Assembly (NCBI RefSeq): GCF_042677045.1
Contig: NZ_JBHTIH010000003.1
Span: 186,001 to 250,000, forward strand
DNA: 64,000 nt
Origin: Lysobacter_K koreensis
GTDB taxonomy: Bacteria; Pseudomonadota; Gammaproteobacteria; Xanthomonadales; Xanthomonadaceae
Direction of reading: 5' to 3'
Positions 57,498-64,000 of the stretch are shown here, piece by piece. The position numbers and the translations under genes are program-made. Each line of letters begins with the position of its first letter. Positions within the stretch are counted from its first letter, which is position 1. The notes under the pieces are model-generated. The model was not told where the DNA came from. It saw nothing but the letters and a program-made list of their open reading frames with translations, and did not search any database.

Positions 57498-60400
57498 TCA
57501 TCTGATCAGGCGCAGCACGTTGACCGAGGTGTTGTTGCCCGGCGTCGGGTCCTGCGCGAGCGAGCTCACCGTGGCGACCACCGTCAGGCGCTGGTCGCTC
57601 TCCGGCGGCGGTGCCACGACGTTGAGGTCGAACCACGGCTTGGCGCCGGCGGCGAGCGGGTCGCGGCTGCAGGTCGCCTCGAAGCCGGCGCCGACCGCCG
57701 CCACCGCGCAGCTCCACCCGGCCGCTGCGGCGATCGCGACGTTGCCCGCCGGCGCATCGCCGGACAGGACCAGGCGCGCCTGCGGCGCGGCATCGCCACC
57801 GGCGTGCTCGACCGCGACCCGGTAGCGGGCGAGCATGCCGCTGCGCAGCGTCGTGGTACGGCCGTACAACACCACGCCCAGGTCGGCGAGCGCGTACACG
57901 CCGACGCTGGCACCGGCCTGGTTGTTGCCCGCGACCGGGTCGTACGACTGCGCGTCGCCGGCGACCGCCAGGTTGACGGTGGTGCCGATCAGTGCCGCCG
58001 TGGCCGCCGCGCTGACGGTGAAGCCTGCGGTGACGCCGTTGCCCAGGGTCGACGCATTGCACGCGACCGAGGTCTTGCCCGCGGCGATCTGCGGGGCATC
58101 GCAGGTCCAACCGGCCGGCGCGGTGACCGCCATGGTCGGCTGCGCGCCATCGAGCGCGAAGCCGATGCCGGGGAACTCGGCGGCGTCCGGGCCGTGGTTG
58201 GTCACGCTGGCGTTGAAGCCGATGGTGCCGCCGACGCGGACCGTGGCGGCGGTCGCGGTCGCGGTCACGCCGAGATCGGCGCGGTTGCGCGGGGCGAAGT
58301 ACGCGACCACCGGGTCGTGGTCGGCCAGGCGCGACGGCGAGTTGGCGTCGTTGCGGTTGGTCTCCGGGAAGTCGGCGTTGATGCGCGCGTGGTCGCTTTC
58401 GAGCGAACGCGTCATTACCACCAGTTCCTCGTTGACCAGCACGTGGTCGAGGGTCTGCGCGTTGCCGCCGAACACGAACGAGTAGCGCTCGCTCGCCGGT
58501 GCCAGTTCGCCGAGGTTGATCAGGTCGGGATCGAGCAGGTCGATGCCGTCGCCGGGGACCACGGTCTGCGCGTCCGCGGTCGGCGTGCCGGCGATCACGT
58601 TCATCGCGTCGACGTAGCCGTCGTTGAACGCGAACGCGTTGAAGTCACCGAGCATCACGATACGCGTGCCCGGCGCGCTCGCTTCGCGCTCGGCGACCAG
58701 CGTGGCCAGGAACTCGGCCTGGCGCTGGCGCTTGCGGCGCACGCGGTCGCCGCCGGCGCTGTCGTCCTCGGCGCCGTTGAGCGAGCGGTTGTGGACCACG
58801 ATCACGGTCACCGGGAACGCGCGGCCGTCGGCGTAGTGGACGACGGCATCGAGCAGCAGCGGCGGGCGGTCGTTGAGCAGCGCGCTGCTGCCGTCCGGTT
58901 CGATCCAGGTGGTGTCCTTGCCGACCTGGGTCACCGCAACGACTTGGACGCGGGCGATGCCGGCCGCGACGCTGGCGGTCTTGACCAGGAAACCGACGTC
59001 GATGCCGCCGATGTCGTTGCCTTCTTCGAGGTAGGCGACGTACCCCGGGTCCGGCTGGCCGGCGGCGACCGCATCGGCGTTGAGGCGGTCGGCGAGGGTC
59101 TGCAGCACCGGCAGCTTCTCCATTTCGACCACGCCGAGGATGTCGGGGGTGCGGAGGAAGTCGCGGATACCGAGCGAGGCCTTGCCCAGGCGCTTCTCGA
59201 AAGCGGCCGGGGTGAGCACCGCGTCGTCCTTGCCGGGGTCGTTGGTGGTGTCGAAGAATCGCTCGAGGTTGTAGGCGGCGACGCTGAACTCGTCGGCGGC
59301 CGGCGCCCGCGCCGCTCGCGGCGTCGCGCCCGGCGTCACCGTGATCGCGACGAGCGGGTCGCGGTGCACGGTGTAGCGGCGGAAGCCGTAGTCGAGCGGC
59401 CCGGTCAGGCCCTGGATCACGCTGCCGGTGGTCAGGTCGAGCAGGAACGCCGCGCCGCCGAGGCTGTCGCTGTCGACGACCAGCAGCTCCGGGTTGAAGT
59501 CCCAGCGCGGGATCGGCGGGATGCTGCTGCCGGCCGGGGCCGGGTCCGGCGCCTGGATGCCCGGCTCGCGGAACGGCCGCGCCACACCGGTGACCACCGC
59601 GTGCAGCAGGCCGTTGCTGCTGCCGCTGGCGTTGGCCTCGTTGGTGTTGCCGGCGGTCGGGGCGACCACGGTGAAGCTTGGCGCGGTGACGCGCATGCCT
59701 TCGAGAGGTTCGAGCTGGTCGAGCGCGCCGGCCGGGTCCGGGTAGGTGGCGGTGAGCGCGATCGGCGCGGGCAGGGCGTTGCCCGTCGACAGCGAAACGA
59801 CCGAGGTCACGAAGCCAATCTCGGTCAGCGGCGCCTGCAGCGGGTCCTGGCTCGGCACGAACTCGAGCACGCGGCCGTCGACCGTGACCAGGCTGCCGAC
59901 CGCGGCTGCCGCCGGTGGCGCGCTGCTGGTGAACACGAACACGCCTTCGGAGGTCGCCGGGTCGGCGTCGATTTCGGCATCCGGCGTCTGCAGGAAGAAG
60001 CCGTTGCCCTTGCGGCCGGTGACGACGCCACGGGTGCGCACGGTCTGGTTGACGAGCGGCGACGCGGCGCCGGCGCCCTGCAGGGTGTGGATCGCGGTGA
60101 TCGGCACGTCGACCGTGGTGGTCGCGGTCGCCGAGTTGTTGGCCGGCACCGGGTCGCCCGCGGACGAGCTGATCGCCGGGGTGCTGGTGATCGGACCCAT
60201 GCTGGTGGGCAGCACCTGGACCTGCAGGGTGAAGGTGTCGCTGGCGCCGCTGGCAAAGCTCGGCAGCGTGCAGGTGAAGGCACCCGGACCGTTGACCGGC
60301 GGATTGCCGGCGCTGGTGCAGTCCCACGCGCCGGTCGCGGCGATCGACTGCCAGGCGGTGCCGGTCGGAACGGGGATGGTCAGGGTGGCACCGGTCGCGG

Positions 60401-61241
60401 CATCGGGGCCGGCGTTGCTGGCCACGATCGCGTAGGTGATGGCGCCGCCTTGCGCGACCGGATCCGGGCTGTCGCTGATCGTGATCGCCAGGTCGGCGTT
60501 GCTGGTCGGCGCGCCGGGCACCGTGATCGACACGTCGTCGATCGCCAGGCCGTGGTCGGCACCAGTTTGGTCCGGGTCGGACCAGCGCAGCAGGATCTCG
60601 CCACCGACCGGGATGTTGAGGCCGGTGATCGTGGTGCTGCGCGCCGCGCGGTTGGCGGGCAGGTTGCCGTCGAGCGCGCTGGCGGTGCCGCCGGTGATGA
60701 GGCTGGTGAAGTCGAGCGCGGGGACCGCAGTGCCCGCGGCCTGGAACTCGGCCAGCGTTCCGGTCACTGCCGGCGCGCCGACGAGGTAGGAGAACGCGAT
60801 GGTCTGCGCCGCGGCGGCGCTGTTGCGCCACTGCTCGCCGGTGTAGCTGACATCCAGCGTGGTGATCGGGGCGCCGGTGTTGTTCTGCAGGCGCACGCCC
60901 CAGAACAGGTGGCCGACGGCGGCGTTGCTGGAGCCCAGCGAGCCGAGCGCGCGTTCGGTGGCGGCGCCGCTGCCGTAGCTGTACAGGTTGCCGGCGTTGC
61001 TGCTGCCATTGTTGGCGACGACTGTGGTGCCGGTACCGGTACGCGCGTGGTACCAGCCGGCCAACGTGGTGTTGTTGGTCCAGGCCGCCGAACCGCTGGC
61101 GGGCAGCGCATCGAAGTCCTGGAGGACCGGCGAACCGGGCGAGGTCAGGCTAACCTGCGCGTGCGCGGCGCCCAGGCCGATGGACGCGGTGGCGGCGGGC
61201 AACAAGAGCATGAGCGCCAAGCGGCGCAACATCGTTTGCAT
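57498..61241 (-). CDS. Extracellular nuclease of the ExeM/NucH type with repeated CARDB/DUF11-like domains
   Basis: 1247-residue secreted nuclease. The signal peptide is about 1-29 (LALMLLLPAATASIGLGAAHA). A beta-sandwich module (about 30-260; LQDFDALPASGS ... IDDVSITVP) is followed by a DUF11-like repeat (about 265-400; ADLAITISDSPDPV). An OB-like region (about 405-520; RTRGVVTGRKGNGFFLQTPD) precedes the endonuclease/exonuclease/phosphatase domain (about 660-1000, with SVAAYNLERFFD, VVEMEKL, VVHNRSLNGAEDD, MLGDFNAFAF, TLDHVLVN, DHARINADF and SRLADHDPVVAYF). Two more DUF11-like repeats end the chain. It degrades extracellular DNA, likely for phosphate or biofilm turnover. ATG 61241. Confidence 0.92.
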   Translation of the reverse strand: MQTMLRRLALMLLLPAATASIGLGAAHAQVSLTSPGSPVLQDFDALPASGSAAWTNNTTLAGWYHARTGTGTTVVANNGSSNAGNLYSYGSGAATERALGSLGSSNAAVGHLFWGVRLQNNTGAPITTLDVSYTGEQWRNSAAAAQTIAFSYLVGAPAVTGTLAEFQAAGTAVPALDFTSLITGGTASALDGNLPANRAARSTTITGLNIPVGGEILLRWSDPDQTGADHGLAIDDVSITVPGAPTSNADLAITISDSPDPVAQGGAITYAIVASNAGPDAATGATLTIPVPTGTAWQSIAATGAWDCTSAGNPPVNGPGAFTCTLPSFASGASDTFTLQVQVLPTSMGPITSTPAISSSAGDPVPANNSATATTTVDVPITAIHTLQGAGAASPLVNQTVRTRGVVTGRKGNGFFLQTPDAEIDADPATSEGVFVFTSSAPPAAAAVGSLVTVDGRVLEFVPSQDPLQAPLTEIGFVTSVVSLSTGNALPAPIALTATYPDPAGALDQLEPLEGMRVTAPSFTVVAPTAGNTNEANASGSSNGLLHAVVTGVARPFREPGIQAPDPAPAGSSIPPIPRWDFNPELLVVDSDSLGGAAFLLDLTTGSVIQGLTGPLDYGFRRYTVHRDPLVAITVTPGATPRAARAPAADEFSVAAYNLERFFDTTNDPGKDDAVLTPAAFEKRLGKASLGIRDFLRTPDILGVVEMEKLPVLQTLADRLNADAVAAGQPDPGYVAYLEEGNDIGGIDVGFLVKTASVAAGIARVQVVAVTQVGKDTTWIEPDGSSALLNDRPPLLLDAVVHYADGRAFPVTVIVVHNRSLNGAEDDSAGGDRVRRKRQRQAEFLATLVAEREASAPGTRIVMLGDFNAFAFNDGYVDAMNVIAGTPTADAQTVVPGDGIDLLDPDLINLGELAPASERYSFVFGGNAQTLDHVLVNEELVVMTRSLESDHARINADFPETNRNDANSPSRLADHDPVVAYFAPRNRADLGVTATATAATVRVGGTIGFNASVTNHGPDAAEFPGIGFALDGAQPTMAVTAPAGWTCDAPQIAAGKTSVACNASTLGNGVTAGFTVSAAATAALIGTTVNLAVAGDAQSYDPVAGNNQAGASVGVYALADLGVVLYGRTTTLRSGMLARYRVAVEHAGGDAAPQARLVLSGDAPAGNVAIAAAAGWSCAVAAVGAGFEATCSRDPLAAGAKPWFDLNVVAPPPESDQRLTVVATVSSLAQDPTPGNNTSVNVLRLIR

Positions 61242-61408
61242 GGATTTCCCCTGGGTGTTCGCGTAGGTGTCACGTGGGTGTATCGCGGCCGTCCCCCGAC
61301 GACCAACGGCGGAGTGTGACCGAATTCTCCTTTGCCCGCATGTCGTTTCCATGACTGCGGCGCGAGCCGGTGCGGTACCCTGAATGCCGCACTGCAACAG
61401 CCACGCCG

Positions 61409-62290
61409 ATGAGCATCGAAGACAACCAACGCCCGCTGGAAACCGGCATCCACACCGACCTGTCGGGGCGCCTGAGCTACGCCGGCTACCTGCGCCTGGA
61501 CCGGCTGCTGTCGGCCCAGCAGCGGCTGTCGAATCCGCCGCAACACGACGAGCTGCTGTTCATCATCCAGCACCAGACCTCGGAGCTGTGGATGAAGCTG
61601 ATGATCCACGAGCTCAAGGCCGCGATCGCGCTGCTGCGCGCCGATGAGCTGGGCGCGTGCCAGAAGATCTTCGCGCGCTGCAAGGCGATCCTGCGCCAGC
61701 TCACCGAGCAGTGGTCGGTGCTGGAGACGCTGACGCCGTCGGAGTACATGGAATTCCGCGACATCCTCGGCCCGTCCTCGGGCTTCCAGTCGTTGCAGTA
61801 CCGCACCATCGAGTTCCTGCTCGGCAACAAGAACGCGGCGATGCTGCAGGTGTTCGCGCACGACCCGCAGGCGCACGCCGAGCTGCGCGCGCTGCTGGAA
61901 GCGCCGAGCCTGTACGACGAGGTGCTGCGCCATCTCGCCCGCCATGGCCACGCGGTCCCGCCAGCGCACGTCGAGCGCGACTGGTCGCAGCCGCACGTGT
62001 CCGACCCGGCGCTGCTGCCGGTGTTCGAGCGCATCTACGAGGACACCGACGCGCACTGGGCCGCGTACCACCTGTGCGAGGACCTGGTCGACCTGGAATC
62101 GCAGTTCCAGCTGTGGCGGTTCCGGCACATGCGCACGGTGATGCGGATCATCGGCTTCAAGCGCGGCACCGGCGGTTCCAGTGGGGTGGGCTTCCTCAAG
62201 CAGGCGCTGGAGCTCACCTTCTTCCCGGAGCTGTTCGAGGTGCGTACCAGCATTGGCGTGGGTGGCGCCTACGGCGCGCCCGCGGAGTGA
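61409..62290 (+). CDS. kynA: Tryptophan 2,3-dioxygenase
   Basis: 293 residues. Haem enzyme opening the indole ring, first step of the kynurenine path. Conserved words: TDLSGRLSYAGYLRLDRLL, HDELLFIIQHQTSELWMKL (distal His), YMEFRDILGPSSGFQS, LVDLESQFQLWRFRHM (proximal His in RHM), GFKRGTGGSSGVGFLK and FPELFEVRT. ATG 61409. It is divergent from the nuclease gene with 167 bp between. No other kyn genes are in the window. Confidence 0.96.
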   Translation: MSIEDNQRPLETGIHTDLSGRLSYAGYLRLDRLLSAQQRLSNPPQHDELLFIIQHQTSELWMKLMIHELKAAIALLRADELGACQKIFARCKAILRQLTEQWSVLETLTPSEYMEFRDILGPSSGFQSLQYRTIEFLLGNKNAAMLQVFAHDPQAHAELRALLEAPSLYDEVLRHLARHGHAVPPAHVERDWSQPHVSDPALLPVFERIYEDTDAHWAAYHLCEDLVDLESQFQLWRFRHMRTVMRIIGFKRGTGGSSGVGFLKQALELTFFPELFEVRTSIGVGGAYGAPAE

Positions 62291-62484
62291 AGCCCCAGGC
62301 GCGCGAGGCGTGTCGCGGGCCGGGTCGAAGGGCACCGTGATCCGCGCTGTCGAGCGCGCCACTCTTGTCTGCGCAAGCCGGCCAGATCGCTTTGCTGCAC
62401 TGCAGCAGGCCCCGGGCGGTTTGACGCCAACCCCGCGTCGCGGTTACACCTTCACCCTTTGTTGCCGATAGCACAGGGGTTTTG

Positions 62485-64000
62485 AATGAGCGCCAACGTT
62501 TCCAACGCTGCGGAACCCGCAGGTCCACCGATGGAGCTGCCGTCCGGCAACGGCACCCCGCCGCCGCCGTTCGATCAGATCATGGGCCATCCCAAACCGC
62601 TGTGGATGCTGTTCATGTCGGAGTTCTGGGAACGCTTCGCGTTCTACGGCATCCGCTGGGCACTGGTGCTGTACATCGTCGCGCAGTTCCACGGCGGCAA
62701 CGCGTCCGGCCAGGCCGACGCCAACCTGACCTACGGTTCCTACCTGGCGCTGGTCTACGCCGGCGCGATCTTCGGCGGGTACATCGCCGACAAGGTGATC
62801 GGCTACCAGCGATCGATCCTGCTCGGCGCGGTGTTCATGGCCGCGGGCCTGTTCGCGATCATGTTGCCGGACCCGAACGTGTTCAAGCTCGGCCTGGCGA
62901 CGATCATCGTCGGCAACGGCCTGTTCAAGCCGAACATCTCGACCATGGTCGGCAAGCTCTACAGCGTCGCCGATCCGCGTCGTGACAGCGGCTTCACCAT
63001 CTTCTATATGGGCATCAATGCCGGCGCGCTGATCGCGCCGGTCCTGACCGGGTGGCTGGCCAGCCAGGTGTTCGGCACCGAGGGCACCCCGGCCTACAAG
63101 GTCGTGTTCGGCGCGGCCGGCATCGGCATGCTGGTCAGCCTGGTGTGGTTCTGGTTCGGTCGCCGCCAGCTCAAGGGCATCGGCCGTCCGCCGGAAGAGG
63201 CGCCCGGCAAGCACCGCGTCGCCTACGTCGCGCTCGGTGCGCTGCTGACCATCCCGCTGGTGTACTTCCTGCTCGCCGTCGGCGCCCAGGCGCTGCAGTG
63301 GGTGCTGACCGCGCTGTTCATCGGCCTAGCCGGCATGCTGCTGGTCGAGGGCTTCCGCAACGGCGCGGTCGCGCGCGACAAGGTGATCGCGATGCTGATC
63401 ATCTTCGCGTTCAACATCCTGTTCTGGATGTTCTTCGAGCAGGCCGGCAGCTCGTTCACGTTCCTCGCCGACGAGATCGTCAACCGCGACTTCGGCGGCT
63501 GGACGTTCCCGACCGCGTGGTTCCAGTCGGTGAACTCGATCGCGATCATCGCGCTGGCACCGATCCTGGCCTGGGTGTGGGTGGCGATGGCACGCAAGAA
63601 CGTCAATCCGTCGATCCCGCGCAAGTTCGGCCTGGGCCTGATCTTCAATGGCCTGGCGTTCCTGCTGCTCATGGTCGCGCTGTCGAGCATGGTCAGCGTC
63701 GACAACAAGATCCCGTTCTGGACCTTGTTCATGGTCTATGTGATCCAGTCGGTCGGCGAGCTGTGCCTGTCGCCGATCGGCCTGTCGATGGTCACCAAGC
63801 TGGCGCCGCTGCGCCTGGTCGGGCTGGGCATGGGCGGCTGGTTCCTGTCGACCGGCATCGGCAACAACCTGTCGGGCATCTTCGCCAGCCACGTCAGCGG
63901 CGACACCGGCATGACCACGACCTCGGCGCTGAGCGGCTACACGTTCGGCTTCTGGTCGTTGCTGGGCGCCGGCGTGCTGCTGTTCCTGATCGCGCCGTTG
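62485..64000 (+). CDS. POT-family proton-dependent oligopeptide transporter (3' end cut by window edge)
   Basis: At least 505 residues; cytoplasmic-membrane peptide importer of the POT/PTR2 group. After a Pro/Gly-rich cytosolic N-terminus, the helices begin at about 38, with the ExxER motif as FWERFAFYGIRWALVLYI. Motif A-like loop IFGGYIADKVIGYQRSILLG and NPNVFKLG, GLFKPNISTMVG and FTIFYMGINAGALIAP are signature sequences. Later helices include FNILFWMFFEQAGSS and VIQSVGELCLSPIGLSMVTKL. ATG 62485 is preceded by AGGGG. A TTGACG box at 62421-62426 might be part of its promoter. Confidence 0.95.

Noticed and set aside
57408..61319. 1303-codon plus-strand frame opposite the secreted nuclease
   Set aside because: Arg/Gly/Asp/Val-rich antisense mirror; the minus-strand gene has signal peptide, domain motifs and its own terminator.

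Overview
The window is a 64 kb stretch of a GC-rich (roughly 68-70% by eye) gammaproteobacterial chromosome. It is most like the Xanthomonadaceae/Lysobacteraceae (Lysobacter, Luteimonas, Stenotrophomonas). The evidence is a split class II ribonucleotide reductase (NrdJa/NrdJb), GTAG-headed REP palindromes with a RAYT transposase remnant, a PepSY-PhoP-PhoQ cluster, tryptophan 2,3-dioxygenase, a bkd-type 2-oxo acid dehydrogenase operon, and many small secreted Ala/Pro-rich lipoproteins. There is no prophage, CRISPR array, rRNA operon or intact insertion sequence. Genus assignment is inference.

Layout. 1-5.4 kb: the 5' part of an HtrA protease, then nrdJa, a histone H1-like gene and nrdJb, with a likely NrdR box upstream. 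5.4-7.2 kb: a short accessory patch with two overlapping genes of clearly lower GC, interspersed repeats, and a frameshifted REP-associated transposase flanked by REPs. 7.2-15.4 kb: L,D-transpeptidase, small secreted proteins, a glycerol-3-phosphate dehydrogenase-like gene, a 21-bp minisatellite, a YjbR protein, an M14 carboxypeptidase and a DUF418 membrane protein. 15.5-18.8 kb: a pilin-like protein followed by a GGDEF-EAL protein. 19-24.8 kb: cell-wall and surface genes (MBL hydrolase, amidase, lytic transglycosylase, M15 peptidase, EF-hand protein). 24.8-31 kb: sugar dehydrogenase, glycine-zipper protein, then the Ku/DUF3147/LigD end-joining cluster. 31-34.9 kb: small proteins, a HAD hydrolase, and a secreted protein paired with a SufR-like regulator. 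35-43.2 kb: Tyr/Arg-rich secreted paralogues, GFA and GNAT enzymes, DusA with an amidinotransferase, then PepSY-phoP-phoQ. 43.2-49.8 kb: MtfA, BirA, CoaX, a SPOR protein, tRNA-Thr, arginase and two entericidins. 49.9-53.2 kb: TrpS, a diguanylate cyclase and a VOC protein. 53.3-57.3 kb: E1alpha-E1beta-SH3-E2 operon (minus strand). 57.5-64 kb: a large secreted nuclease, tryptophan dioxygenase and a truncated POT transporter.

How genes fit together. Four secreted Arg/Asp-rich genes, one of which starts the phoPQ cluster, share an 11-bp-phased direct repeat placed exactly 12 nt before a -10-like hexamer. This suggests one regulon, probably of the PhoP encoded here. The SufR-like regulator's operon starts from a promoter whose spacer is a palindrome. 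At least five genes have TANAAT-like boxes 6-7 nt before the start codon, implying leaderless mRNAs. The trpS start region is a chain of overlapping 5-10 codon mini-ORFs. Interspersed palindromic repeats have entered coding or operon space several times: the E2 linker, the end of dusA, the stop codon of the yjbR-like gene, and the phoP-phoQ gap.
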